Part shown: positions 24,554 to 33,855 of the stretch, piece after piece
How positions within the stretch are numbered: position 1 is the first letter of the stretch
How the letters are laid out: each line of letters begins with the position of its first letter
Source: Pseudomonas kilonensis
Lineage (GTDB): Bacteria > Pseudomonadota > Gammaproteobacteria > Pseudomonadales > Pseudomonadaceae
Direction of reading: 5' to 3'
DNA: 64,000 bases
Assembly (NCBI RefSeq): GCF_001269885.1
Contig: NZ_LHVH01000035.1
Location: 310,001-374,000 of the forward strand
Program-made: the position numbers and the translations under genes
The notes under the pieces: generated by a model
The model's input: the letters and a program-made list of their open reading frames with translations, nothing else
Told to the model about the DNA's origin: nothing
Databases searched by the model: none

Positions 24554-25692
24554 GAGCGAAGCACCACGCCGCTGTCGTCTTCCCACCAGACGAACACCTG
24601 GTCGCCCCAGGTCGGACGCTGGCCACGGCGTTCGGCGTTGGCGACGAAGGACTGCACCAGCTTGCCGCTCGGCAACTCGACGTAGAACACCGAGTGGCCG
24701 CCCAGGTAGGCGATGTCATGGACCTTGCCGCTGGACCAGTTGTGCTCACAGGTCGGCTGCTCGGACGTGACCAGCAGCTTTTCCGGGCGAATGGCGTAGG
24801 TCACGGACTTGTCCTGCACCGAGGTGCTGATGCCGTGGCCCACGTAGATGTTGCGGTCCAGGTCCTTGCAAGTCAGCACCGCGTGGCCTTCGGCGTCGTC
24901 CACCACTTCGGTCTCGAAGATGTTGACGTTGCCAATGAACTCGCAGACCAGCCGGCTGGTCGGGGTTTCGTAGATGTCGATCGGGCTGCCGATCTGGGCG
25001 ATCCAGCCCAGGTGCATGATCGCGATGCGCTCGGCCATGGTCATGGCCTCTTCCTGGTCGTGGGTCACCATGACGCAGGTCACGCCGACCCGCTCGATGA
25101 TCTCCACCAGCTCAAGCTGCATTTGCGAGCGCAGCTTCTTATCCAGGGCGCCCATTGGCTCGTCGAGCAACAACAGCTTCGGGCGCTTGGCCAGGGAACG
25201 GGCCAGGGCCACGCGTTGACGCTGGCCACCGGAGAGCTGGTGCGGCTTGCGCTTGGCGTATTGGCTCATCTGCACCAGCTTGAGCATTTCAGCCACGCGG
25301 GCATCGACCTCGGCTTTCGGGATCTTGTCCTGCTGCAGGCCGAAGGCGATGTTCTGCGCCACAGTCATGTGGGGGAACAAAGCGTAGGACTGGAACATCA
25401 TGTTGATCGGCCGCTCGTAAGGCGGCATGTCGGTGATGTCCACGCCATCGAGGAAAATCCGTCCCTCGGTGGGCCGCTCGAAACCGGCCAGCATGCGCAG
25501 CAAGGTGGATTTGCCCGATCCCGAACCGCCGAGCAAGGCAAATATCTCGCCTTTCTTGATTTCCAGGGACACATCGTCCACGGCAATCGTCTCGTCGAAC
25601 TTTTTCGTGACCCGGTCGATTTTGACCAACACCTGCTTGGGTGTCTGGTCGCCCTCGAGGGCTTTCTTATAGGCGCCGGAGGCAACTGCCAT
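24550..25692 (-). CDS. spuF: SpuF, polyamine ABC transporter ATPase (PotG-like)
   Basis: A 380-residue ATPase. Walker A is GGSGSGKST (about residue 55), the signature is LSGGQRQRVALARSLA, Walker B is LLLLDEPMGALD, the H-loop is MVTHDQEEAM, and a C-terminal TOBE domain covers about 300-375. It powers polyamine import through SpuG/SpuH. It lies 61 bases after spuE. Confidence 0.96.
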   Translation of the reverse strand: MAVASGAYKKALEGDQTPKQVLVKIDRVTKKFDETIAVDDVSLEIKKGEIFALLGGSGSGKSTLLRMLAGFERPTEGRIFLDGVDITDMPPYERPINMMFQSYALFPHMTVAQNIAFGLQQDKIPKAEVDARVAEMLKLVQMSQYAKRKPHQLSGGQRQRVALARSLAKRPKLLLLDEPMGALDKKLRSQMQLELVEIIERVGVTCVMVTHDQEEAMTMAERIAIMHLGWIAQIGSPIDIYETPTSRLVCEFIGNVNIFETEVVDDAEGHAVLTCKDLDRNIYVGHGISTSVQDKSVTYAIRPEKLLVTSEQPTCEHNWSSGKVHDIAYLGGHSVFYVELPSGKLVQSFVANAERRGQRPTWGDQVFVWWEDDSGVVLRS

Positions 25693-25753
25693 TTACGAAA
25701 CTCCCACAGAATTTGCAGTTCGCCCCACGTGGACGAACCTAAGAGTGTTGACG

Positions 25754-26851
25754 TTATTTACCCGACTTGACCTTGGTCCAGCTGCGGGTCATGAATCGTT
25801 GGATCTTGGGCGGCAACTCGGAGTTGACGTAGAGCTTGTCGACGACCGCTTGCGGTGGGTAAACCGCTTCATCGGTGCGCACTTTCTGGTCCATCAGTTC
25901 GCCAGCCTTCGGGTTCGGGTTGGCGTAACCGACAACGTCGCTGACCTGGGCGATGACCTCAGGCTTGAGCACATAGTTGATGAACGCGTGCGCCTGCTTG
26001 ACGTTGGTGGCGTCACGCGGGATCGCCAGCATGTCGAACCAGAGGTTGCCGCCTTCCTTGGGGATCACGTAGGCGATTTCGACGCCCTTGCCGGCTTCGC
26101 TGGCGCGTTCGCGGGCCTGGAAGATGTCGCCGGAGAAACCGGCGGCCACGCAGATCTCGCCATTGGCCAGGTCGGAGATGTACTTGGAGGAGTTGAAGTA
26201 GGTCACGTAAGGCCGGATCTTGAGGAGCTGGGCCTCGGCCTTCTTGTAGTCTTCAGGGTCTTCGCTGTTGGGGTTCAGGCCCAGGTAATTGAGCATCGCC
26301 GGGATCATCTCGTCGCCCGAGTCGAGGAACGAAACACCGCAGCTGGACAGCTTCTTGATGTTTTCCGGCTCGAACAGCATGGCCCACGAATCGATCTTGT
26401 CGACGCCCAGGACTGCCTTGATCTTCTCGACGTTGTAGCCGATGCCGTTGGTGCCCCACAGGTAAGGCACGGCGTACTGGTTGCCCGGGTCGTTCTTTTC
26501 CAGGCGTTTGAGCAGCACAGGGTCGAGGTTGGCGTAGTTGGGCAACTGCGCCTTGTCGAGCTTCTGGAACGCCCCGGCCTTGATCTGCTTGCCCAGGAAG
26601 TGGTTGGACGGCACCACCACGTCATAACCGGTACGCCCGGCCAGCAACTTGCCTTCCAGGGTTTCGTTGGAGTCGAACACGTCATACACCGGCTTGATGC
26701 CAGTGGCTTTTTCGAAATCCGCCAGGGTGGTCTCGCCGATGTAGTCCGACCAATTATAAATATGCACGGTGGAGGCGGCCTGGACGCTGACGGCGAGCGT
26801 CAGGCCGGCACCGACCAGCAAGGCGTTACGTAACAAAGAAAAGACTGGCAC
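25754..26851 (-). CDS. spuE: SpuE, periplasmic polyamine-binding protein
   Basis: A 365-residue PotF-like binding protein with a Sec signal peptide (cleavage near SVQAAS, residue 25). It carries VHIYNWSDYIGETTL, typical of PotD/PotF proteins, and YDVFDSNETLEGKLLAG. By position it corresponds to the spermidine-preferring SpuE of P. aeruginosa; the substrate cannot be settled from sequence alone. It is paralogous to spuD. Confidence 0.9.
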   Translation of the reverse strand: MPVFSLLRNALLVGAGLTLAVSVQAASTVHIYNWSDYIGETTLADFEKATGIKPVYDVFDSNETLEGKLLAGRTGYDVVVPSNHFLGKQIKAGAFQKLDKAQLPNYANLDPVLLKRLEKNDPGNQYAVPYLWGTNGIGYNVEKIKAVLGVDKIDSWAMLFEPENIKKLSSCGVSFLDSGDEMIPAMLNYLGLNPNSEDPEDYKKAEAQLLKIRPYVTYFNSSKYISDLANGEICVAAGFSGDIFQARERASEAGKGVEIAYVIPKEGGNLWFDMLAIPRDATNVKQAHAFINYVLKPEVIAQVSDVVGYANPNPKAGELMDQKVRTDEAVYPPQAVVDKLYVNSELPPKIQRFMTRSWTKVKSGK

Positions 26852-26980
26852 GTGGAGGTCCTCTTAAATAGTTGGGCCCAAGTTGCCCCCGTTACTTGGC
26901 CAAGAGAGGCCCTGCAACAAAACCGGCGCGCAACTTACCCTCGATAAACCGATCCAGCAAAACTTTTAGTTATTTAATTG

Positions 26981-27019
26981 CTCCTGTTGCCGCCGCCGCG
27001 ATGGCAGCGACAACAGGAG
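26981..27019 (-). promoter_or_regulatory. Intercistronic hairpin between spuD and spuE
   Basis: CTCCTGTTGCCGC and GCGACAACAGGAG pair with one G-U, 17 bases after the spuD stop on the transcribed strand. It lacks a T-run. Such hairpins often protect the upstream mRNA of an abundant binding protein or cause partial termination. The rest of the 184-base gap shows nothing else. Confidence 0.5.
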
Positions 27020-27035
27020 TATGCTTCAGGCCGGC

Positions 27036-28148
27036 TTATTTACCGGATTTGATCTTGGTCCAGCTGCGGGTCATGATCCGCTGGGTCGCGGCGGGCAGGT
27101 CGGCAATCGCGTAAAGCTTGGCTTGCACGTCTGCCGGCGGGTAGATGCCCGGGTCGCTGGTGATTTCCTTGTTGACCAGCGGCGTGGAGGCCGCGTTGCC
27201 GTTCGGGAAGCTCACGATATCGGTGATTTCAGCCATGATTTCCGGCTTATGCAGGAAGGTCATGAACTTGTAGGCACCCTCGACGTTCTCGGCATCCTTG
27301 GGGATGGCGACCATGTCGAAGAAGCTGCCAGCACCTTCCTTCGGAATGTTGTAGCTGACTTTAACCTTGCCGCCGGCTTCGGCCGCGCGGGACTTGGCCT
27401 GGTAGATGTCGCCCGAGTAGCCGACCGCTACGCAGATGTTGCCGTTGGCCAGGTCGGAGATGTACTTGGAGGAGTGGAAGTAGCCGATCGAAGGACGGAT
27501 CTTGAGGAACAGTGCCTCGGCTTCAGCCAGTTGTTTCTTGTCCTGGCTGTCGGTCGGGTAGCCCAGGTAGTGCAGTGCCACCGGGATCATCTCGGTCGGC
27601 GAGTCGAGGAAGCTGATGCCACAGGCTTTCAGCTTGGCCGCGTTTTCCGGTTTGAACAGCAGGTCCCACGAGTTGGTCGGCGCGTCGGCACCCAGCGCGG
27701 CCTTGACCTTCTCGGCGTTGAAGCCGATGCCGATCGAACCCCACATGTACGGGAAGGCGTGTTCGTTGCCCGGGTCGCTCACGGAAACGGCCTTGAGCAG
27801 GTCGGTGTTCAGGTTTTTCCAGTTGGGCAACTTGGACTTGTCGAGTTTCTGGTAGACCCCGGCCTTGATCTGCTTGGCCAGGAAGTTGTTCGACGGCACC
27901 ACGATGTCGTAACCGGACTTGCCGGCCAGCAACTTGGCTTCCAGGGTTTCGTTGCTATCGAACACGTCGTAGACGACTTTGATCCCCGACTCTTTCTCGA
28001 ACTTGGCGACGGTGTCCGGCGCAATGTAGTCGGACCAGTTATAGACGTGCAGCACTTTGTCGTCCGCCTGAACAGCGCCCGCCATCACGCCCATCAGGGA
28101 CATGGCGAGGAGGGTCTTGCCAGCTATCTTCATACCTAATGCCTTCAT
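27036..28148 (-). CDS. spuD: SpuD, periplasmic putrescine-binding protein
   Basis: A 370-residue PotF-like binding protein with a signal peptide cleaved near AGAVQA-DD (residue 29) and the motif VLHVYNWSDYIAPDTVAKFE. By order it matches P. aeruginosa SpuD, the putrescine-preferring receptor of the SpuFGH transporter. An in-frame ATG five codons downstream (MKIAGK) is an alternative start. Two receptors for one transporter suggest a broadened substrate range. Confidence 0.9.
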   Translation of the reverse strand: MKALGMKIAGKTLLAMSLMGVMAGAVQADDKVLHVYNWSDYIAPDTVAKFEKESGIKVVYDVFDSNETLEAKLLAGKSGYDIVVPSNNFLAKQIKAGVYQKLDKSKLPNWKNLNTDLLKAVSVSDPGNEHAFPYMWGSIGIGFNAEKVKAALGADAPTNSWDLLFKPENAAKLKACGISFLDSPTEMIPVALHYLGYPTDSQDKKQLAEAEALFLKIRPSIGYFHSSKYISDLANGNICVAVGYSGDIYQAKSRAAEAGGKVKVSYNIPKEGAGSFFDMVAIPKDAENVEGAYKFMTFLHKPEIMAEITDIVSFPNGNAASTPLVNKEITSDPGIYPPADVQAKLYAIADLPAATQRIMTRSWTKIKSGK

Positions 28149-28315
28149 GAAAAAATGCTCCAGTTATTCTTCTTAGCCACAGTTCAGTAGCCAGCTCGCG
28201 GGCAACTTGAACAGTCGGTAGTCTGGCAAGTTACAGGCCAGGCTTTCAACACAAGCCCAGCCTTTTATTCTCGCTGGGCGAGGCCCTTGCAGGCACCTCG
28301 CTCAGAGCCTAGCAC

Positions 28316-29680
28316 TTAGCCTTGCAACGCACTGAGCGTCAGGTCCAGGCACTGCCGCGCCTTGGTCACCAACTCATCGATCTCGGCCTTGCTGATCACC
28401 AGCGGCGGCGCAATGATCATGGTGTCGCCCACCGCGCGCATGATCAGCCCGTTATCGAAGCAGAACTGCCGGCAGATCATGCCCACGCCCTTGCCTTCGT
28501 AGCGCTTGCGCGTGGCCTTGTCCTGAACCAACTCGATCGCCCCCAGCAAACCGACACCGCGCACTTCACCTACCAGAGGATGATCGTTCAGTTCCCGCAA
28601 ACGCTGCTGCAAATAGGGTGCCGTTTCAGCATGGACGCGCTCGATGATTTTTTCGTCGCGCAGGATGCGGATGTTTTCCAGGGCCACTGCCGCGGCCACC
28701 GGGTGACCGGAATAGGTAAACCCGTGGTTGAAGTCGCCGCCTTCGTTGAGCACCGCGACCACGTCATCACGCACGATCAGCCCACCCATGGGGATGTAGC
28801 CGGAGGTCAGGCCCTTGGCGATGGTCATCATGTGCGGTTTCAACCCGTAATGGTCGGTACCGAACCACTCACCGGTACGGCCGAAGCCACAGATCACTTC
28901 GTCGGCCACGAACAGGATGTCGTACTTGGCGAGGATTTCCTTCATGCGCGGCCAGTAGCTGTCCGGCGGCACGATCACACCACCGGCGCCCTGGATCGGC
29001 TCGGCGATGAAGGCGCCGACGTTGTCCACGCCGAGCTCCAGGATCTTTTCTTCCAACTGGTTGGCCGCCCACACGCCGAACTCTTCGGGGCTCATGTCGC
29101 CGCCTTCGCCGAACCAATAAGGTTGGGCGATGTGGACAATGCCCGGGATCGGCAAGTCGCCCTGTTCATGCATATAGGTCATGCCGCCCAGGCTCGCGCC
29201 GGCCACGGTCGAACCGTGATAACCGTTCTTGCGGCTGATGATGACTTTCTTGTTCGGTTGGCCCTTGATCGCCCAATAGTGGCGGACCATCCGCAGCATG
29301 GTGTCGTTGCCCTCGGAGCCGGAGCCGGTGAAGAACACGTGGTTCATGCCTTCAGGGGCGATGTCGGCGATGGCTTTGGACAATTCCAGCACCGGCGGGT
29401 GGGCGGTCTGGAAGAACAGGTTGTAGTACGGCAGCTCGCGCATCTGTTGGCTGGCGGCGTCGGCCAGTTCCTCGCGGCCATAACCGACAGCCACGCACCA
29501 GAGGCCGGCCATGCCGTCGAGGATCTTGTTGCCTTCACTGTCCCAGAGGTAGACGCCCTTGGCGTGGGTGATGATGCGCGGGCCTTTCTCTTTGAGCTGC
29601 TTGAAGTCGCTGAACGGCGCCAGGTGGTGATCGTTGCTCAGGGCCTGCCATTCACGGGTTTGCGGGTTATTGCGGGTCAT
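28316..29680 (-). CDS. spuC: SpuC, putrescine-pyruvate aminotransferase
   Basis: A 454-residue class III PLP aminotransferase. The cofactor Lys is in TIAKGLTSGYIPMGG (about residue 290), with FVADEVICGFGRTGEWFG and GSEGNDTMLRMVRHYW upstream. In P. aeruginosa SpuC transfers the amino group of putrescine (also cadaverine) to pyruvate. I use the ATG at 29680, where GGAG sits seven bases upstream; the longer frame overlaps spuB. A 167-base gap without a gene follows before spuD. Confidence 0.93.
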   Translation of the reverse strand: MTRNNPQTREWQALSNDHHLAPFSDFKQLKEKGPRIITHAKGVYLWDSEGNKILDGMAGLWCVAVGYGREELADAASQQMRELPYYNLFFQTAHPPVLELSKAIADIAPEGMNHVFFTGSGSEGNDTMLRMVRHYWAIKGQPNKKVIISRKNGYHGSTVAGASLGGMTYMHEQGDLPIPGIVHIAQPYWFGEGGDMSPEEFGVWAANQLEEKILELGVDNVGAFIAEPIQGAGGVIVPPDSYWPRMKEILAKYDILFVADEVICGFGRTGEWFGTDHYGLKPHMMTIAKGLTSGYIPMGGLIVRDDVVAVLNEGGDFNHGFTYSGHPVAAAVALENIRILRDEKIIERVHAETAPYLQQRLRELNDHPLVGEVRGVGLLGAIELVQDKATRKRYEGKGVGMICRQFCFDNGLIMRAVGDTMIIAPPLVISKAEIDELVTKARQCLDLTLSALQG

Positions 29681-29738
29681 GCCAATTCTCCTGTTATCGG
29701 TGAGGGCGAAGCTGCCTGAAGCAGCCCCGCCCGGCGCT

Positions 29739-31097
29739 TCAGACGGCAAAGAGCAGGAATTCCCGCTCCCACGAACTGATCACGCGCTTGAAGTTTTCAT
29801 GCTCGGCCCGCTTGACCGCGACGTAGCCTGTGATGAATTTCTTGCCCAGGTATTTCTCGATGGTGGTGCTGTTTTCCATGCGTTCCAGGGCGTCTTCGAT
29901 GGTCAGCGGCAAACGCAGGTTGCGGCGTTCGTAGCCTCGGCCCACCACCGGCGCGCTCGGGTTGATGCCTTCGACCATACCGATGAAGCCACACAGCAGG
30001 CTGGCGGCAATCGCCAGGTACGGGTTGGCATCGGCGCCCGGCAAGCGGTTTTCCACCCGACGGTTCTGCGGCCCGGCATCCGGCACGCGCAAGCCCACGG
30101 TGCGGTTCTCTTCGCCCCACTCCACGTTCACCGGCGCCGACGTGTCCGGCAGGAAGCGGCGGAACGAGTTGACGTTGGGGGCGAACAGCGGCAACAGCTC
30201 GGGGATGAATTTCTGCAGGCCGCCGATGTGGTGCAGGAACAGATCGCTCATGGTCCCGTCTTCATTGGAGAAGACGTTCTTGCCGGTTTCCTTGTCGATG
30301 ATGCTCTGGTGCAAGTGCATCGCACTGCCCGGCTCGCCGGTCATGGGCTTGGCCATGAAGGTGGCAGCCACGTCGTGCTTGAGTGCCGCTTCGCGCATGG
30401 TGCGCTTGAACACCAGGATCTGGTCGGCCAGGGACAGGGCATCGCCATGACGGAAATTGATTTCCATCTGCGCCGTGCCGTCCTCGTGGATCAGGGTATC
30501 GAGGTCCAGTTCCTGCAGTTCGCACCAGTCGTAGACGTCTTCGAACAGCGGGTCGAATTCGTTGGCCGCTTCGATCGAGAAAGACTGCCGGCCGGTTTCC
30601 GGGCGGCCGGAGCGGCCAACGGGCGGTTGCAGCGGAAAGTCCGGGTCGTCGCTGCGCTTGGTCAGGTAGAACTCCATTTCCGGCGCGACGATCGGCTGCC
30701 AACCCTTGTCGGCGTAGAGCTTGAGTACTTTCTTGAGCACGTTGCGCGGCGACAGCTCGATGGGGTTGCCCTGCTTGTCGTAGGCGTCGTGGATGACCTG
30801 GGCTGTGGGCTCGATGGCCCAGGGCACAAGGAATACTGCGTTCTCGTCCGGGCGGCAGATCATGTCGATGTCGGCAGGGTCGAGCAGTTCGTAATAGATG
30901 TCGTCTTCGACATAGTCGCCCGTCACGGTCTGGAGCAGAACGCTCTCGGGCAGGCGCATGCCTTTCTCGGCGATGAACTTGTTGGTCGGCGAGATCTTGC
31001 CCCGGGTGATACCGGTGAGGTCGCCAATCATGCATTCGACTTCTGTGATCTTGTGGTCTTTCAACCAATCGGTGAGCTGGTCGAGGTTGTTACTCAT
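29739..31097 (-). CDS. spuB: SpuB, gamma-glutamylpolyamine synthetase
   Basis: A 452-residue glutamine synthetase-fold enzyme. Typical elements are APEMEFYLTKRSDD (metal Glu residues), MAKPMTGEPGSAMHLHQS, and RVENRLPGADANPYLAIAAS. It ligates glutamate to a polyamine, starting the gamma-glutamylation route completed by SpuA. It is a paralogue of spuI. The spacing of 40 bases from spuA suggests one operon. Confidence 0.93.
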   Translation of the reverse strand: MSNNLDQLTDWLKDHKITEVECMIGDLTGITRGKISPTNKFIAEKGMRLPESVLLQTVTGDYVEDDIYYELLDPADIDMICRPDENAVFLVPWAIEPTAQVIHDAYDKQGNPIELSPRNVLKKVLKLYADKGWQPIVAPEMEFYLTKRSDDPDFPLQPPVGRSGRPETGRQSFSIEAANEFDPLFEDVYDWCELQELDLDTLIHEDGTAQMEINFRHGDALSLADQILVFKRTMREAALKHDVAATFMAKPMTGEPGSAMHLHQSIIDKETGKNVFSNEDGTMSDLFLHHIGGLQKFIPELLPLFAPNVNSFRRFLPDTSAPVNVEWGEENRTVGLRVPDAGPQNRRVENRLPGADANPYLAIAASLLCGFIGMVEGINPSAPVVGRGYERRNLRLPLTIEDALERMENSTTIEKYLGKKFITGYVAVKRAEHENFKRVISSWEREFLLFAV

Positions 31098-31137
31098 AAA
31101 TGCCTCTAGGCGTGAGTTTCCTGACTGCTATTAGTCG

Positions 31138-31914
31138 TCAGGCGTTGTTTGACGCATCGGCGTCGCGTTGTGCTGCCCTTGCTCGGCAGGCATCGCCAAA
31201 TGCCTGGAAAATCGCAAGGTAGTGCGGGTTAGAGCTTACCTCCCATTCGGGGTGCCATTGCACACCTAAAGCAAAAGCCTTGCCTTCTGGCACCGAAACA
31301 GCCTCGATCAGGCCGTCGGGGGCCACCGCTTCGGCTCGCAACCCAGGTGCCAGGCGCTCGATGCCTTGGCTGTGGATCGAGTTGACCTCCATTAGCTGGG
31401 GCAGCCCCAGGCCTGCCAGTACACCGCCAGGCTGGGTATGCACGGCGTGGGCAGGACCGTATTGGACATCCACCGCTTGAGTATCGTCTTCACGATGATC
31501 GATGAAGGTTCCGACTTCGTGAACTTTCTGATGCAGGCTGCCGCCAAAGGCTACGTTCATCTCCTGGAAGCCACGGCAAATGCCCAGCACCGGGATGCCC
31601 GCAGCGACAGCGGCGCGGATCAGCGGCAGGGTGGTGGCGTCCCGTGCAGGATCATGAGCAGTGCCTGGCGCACTGGCCGGGCCCTGGTAATGAAAAGGTT
31701 CTACATTGGAAGGAGAGCCGGTAAAGAGAATACCGTCCAGGGCGTCCAGAATATCGGACGGCGGGAACAGATCCGCCAGGGACGGAAGCAGCACTGGCAG
31801 GCCCTTGGCGGCTGTCGCGACAGCCCGGGAATATTTATCGCCACTGATGTGATAAGCATGCAGACCAATCTGCCTGGAGCAGGTGGTGACGCCGATTAAC
31901 GGCAGGCGAGACAT
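31138..31914 (-). CDS. spuA: SpuA, gamma-glutamyl hydrolase (PuuD-like class I GATase)
   Basis: A 258-residue class I glutamine amidotransferase-like hydrolase. The nucleophile Cys is in VLGICRGFQEMNVAFGG (about residue 115), and the catalytic His/Glu are in GVQWHPEWE (about 220). It releases glutamate from gamma-glutamyl intermediates of polyamine breakdown (for example gamma-glutamyl-GABA). It is the first gene of the leftward spu operon. Confidence 0.93.
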   Translation of the reverse strand: MSRLPLIGVTTCSRQIGLHAYHISGDKYSRAVATAAKGLPVLLPSLADLFPPSDILDALDGILFTGSPSNVEPFHYQGPASAPGTAHDPARDATTLPLIRAAVAAGIPVLGICRGFQEMNVAFGGSLHQKVHEVGTFIDHREDDTQAVDVQYGPAHAVHTQPGGVLAGLGLPQLMEVNSIHSQGIERLAPGLRAEAVAPDGLIEAVSVPEGKAFALGVQWHPEWEVSSNPHYLAIFQAFGDACRARAAQRDADASNNA

Positions 31915-32052
31915 GAAGCACCCCGGTATTATTGCTGTTATGGGTTTGAATCGAGCTTAGCCTTGTTCATTTTTTTACACAACACCCCCGTAAAAAATAC
32001 AACACGGCCCGCTCAAGCCCGCGGGCGCCAAGACCGTTAAAGGGAAAAAAAC

Positions 32053-32097
32053 GCCCTAAATTGCCTCAAAAAAGCCTTGAAGGTGCTTTTTTAGGGC
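32053..32097. promoter_or_regulatory. Nested dyad in the spuA-spuI intergenic region
   Basis: GCCCTAAA...TTTAGGGC encloses AAAAAAGC...GCTTTTTT with a nine-base centre. The region 31915-32192 separates two divergent polyamine-catabolism operons and is AT-rich in an otherwise GC-rich window, so this is a candidate operator. A role as terminator or attenuator is also possible. No consensus sigma-54 site was found here. Confidence 0.45.
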
Positions 32098-32192
32098 AAA
32101 AAAGGCCCTGCTTGACTTCGGCATGCCGTTCGGGTTGACTGGCTTTCGAAGAGATCAATGATTGATATTTTTAACAACAAAGGTGTTGCATC

Positions 32193-33569
32193 ATGTCGGT
32201 ACCCCCGCGTGCCGTTCAGCTTAACGAAGCGAACGCGTTCCTTAAGGAACATCCTGAGGTTCTGTACGTTGACCTTCTGATTGCGGATATGAATGGTGTG
32301 GTGCGCGGCAAGCGCATAGAACGCACCAGCCTCCACAAGGTTTACGAGAAAGGCATCAACCTGCCGGCCTCTTTATTTGCCCTGGATATCAACGGCTCTA
32401 CGGTGGAAAGCACCGGCCTGGGTCTGGACATCGGCGATGCCGACCGGATCTGCTATCCAATCCCTGACACCCTGTGCAACGAGCCTTGGCAGAAGCGCCC
32501 CACTGCGCAACTGTTGATGACCATGCACGAACTCGAAGGCGAGCCTTTCTTCGCCGACCCGCGTGAAGTCCTGCGCCAAGTCGTGACCAAGTTCGATGAA
32601 CTGGGCCTGACCATCTGCGCCGCATTCGAGCTGGAGTTCTACCTGATCGACCAGGAGAACGTGAATGGACGCCCACAACCGCCTCGCTCGCCAATCTCCG
32701 GCAAACGCCCGCACTCGACCCAGGTCTACCTGATCGATGACCTCGACGAATACGTCGATTGCCTCCAGGACATTCTGGAAGGGGCCAAGGAGCAAGGCAT
32801 TCCCGCCGACGCCATCGTCAAGGAAAGTGCCCCGGCGCAGTTCGAAGTGAACCTGCACCACGTGGCCGATCCGATCAAGGCCTGCGACTACGCGGTCCTG
32901 CTCAAGCGTCTGATCAAGAACATCGCCTACGACCATGAAATGGACACCACCTTCATGGCCAAGCCTTATCCGGGCCAGGCGGGTAATGGTCTGCACGTCC
33001 ACATCTCGATTCTTGATAAAGATGGCAAGAATATTTTTGCCAGCGAGGATCCCGAGCAGAACGCCGCACTGCGTCACGCGATCGGCGGTGTGCTCGAGAC
33101 CCTGCCCGCGCAGATGGCTTTCCTCTGCCCTAACGTCAACTCCTACCGTCGTTTCGGCGCACAGTTCTACGTGCCGAACTCGCCGACCTGGGGCCTGGAC
33201 AACCGCACCGTGGCCTTGCGCGTCCCTACCGGTTCGGCCGATGCCGTGCGCCTGGAACACCGCGTCGCCGGCGCCGATGCCAACCCGTACCTGCTGATGG
33301 CCGCCGTGCTGGCGGGCGTACACCATGGCCTGACCAACAAGATCGAGCCCGGTGCGCCGGTGGAAGGCAACAGCTACGAGCAGAACGAGCAAAGCCTGCC
33401 GAACAACTTGCGCGATGCCCTGCGCGAGCTGGACGACAGCGAAGTCATGGCCAAGTACATCGACCCGAAATACATCGATATATTCGTGGCCTGCAAGGAA
33501 AGCGAGCTGGAGGAGTTCGAACACTCCATCTCCGACCTCGAGTACAACTGGTACCTGCATACCGTGTAA
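32193..33569 (+). CDS. spuI: SpuI, gamma-glutamylpolyamine synthetase
   Basis: A 458-residue glutamine synthetase-fold enzyme. Landmarks are AAFELEFYLIDQEN, FMAKPYPGQAGNGLHVHIS, and RLEHRVAGADANPYLLMAAV. It is transcribed divergently from spuA, the arrangement seen in P. aeruginosa, and acts in polyamine gamma-glutamylation alongside SpuB. The ATG is preceded by AAAGGTG. Confidence 0.93.
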   Translation: MSVPPRAVQLNEANAFLKEHPEVLYVDLLIADMNGVVRGKRIERTSLHKVYEKGINLPASLFALDINGSTVESTGLGLDIGDADRICYPIPDTLCNEPWQKRPTAQLLMTMHELEGEPFFADPREVLRQVVTKFDELGLTICAAFELEFYLIDQENVNGRPQPPRSPISGKRPHSTQVYLIDDLDEYVDCLQDILEGAKEQGIPADAIVKESAPAQFEVNLHHVADPIKACDYAVLLKRLIKNIAYDHEMDTTFMAKPYPGQAGNGLHVHISILDKDGKNIFASEDPEQNAALRHAIGGVLETLPAQMAFLCPNVNSYRRFGAQFYVPNSPTWGLDNRTVALRVPTGSADAVRLEHRVAGADANPYLLMAAVLAGVHHGLTNKIEPGAPVEGNSYEQNEQSLPNNLRDALRELDDSEVMAKYIDPKYIDIFVACKESELEEFEHSISDLEYNWYLHTV

Positions 33570-33590
33570 GCGGTTGCGGTAAACAAGAAA

Positions 33591-33623
33591 CGCCGCAGGC
33601 CTTATGGCCTGCGGCGTTTTTTT
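33591..33623 (+). terminator. Rho-independent terminator of spuI
   Basis: CGCCGCAGGCC-TTAT-GGCCTGCGGCG followed by TTTTTTT, 21 bases after the spuI stop. An 11-bp perfect stem with a T-run makes this a textbook terminator. Confidence 0.95.
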
Positions 33624-33651
33624 GTATCTGGGGGGATGGCCGCCTTCGGCG

Positions 33652-33791
33652 GATCGCGAGCAAGCTCAGCTCCCACAGGGGTTCTTCGTGATCATTTGGT
33701 CTCATTCACAAAGCTCCCACAGGGGGGCTTTGTGATCATTTGGTCTGATTCACAATGTATTGCTCTGTGGGAGCAAGGCTTGCCCGCGATG
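33652..33791. repeat. REP pair enclosing a 44-bp tandem duplication
   Basis: REP cores lie at 33652-33677 (CGCGAGCAAGCTCAGCTCCC) and 33766-33790 (GTGGGAGCAAGGCTTGCCCG). Between them a 43-base sequence occurs twice at a 44-base step (33668-33710 and 33712-33754), containing GTGATCATTTGGTCT and ATTCACA. In the second copy TGTGATCA and TGATTCACA form an imperfect dyad. It lies directly upstream of the tetR-family gene. Confidence 0.8.
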
Positions 33792-33855
33792 AGGGCCGGG
33801 AAGACAACACAGGACCCGACTCGTACAATGCCCGGCAGCCCCGCAGGAGACGTCC

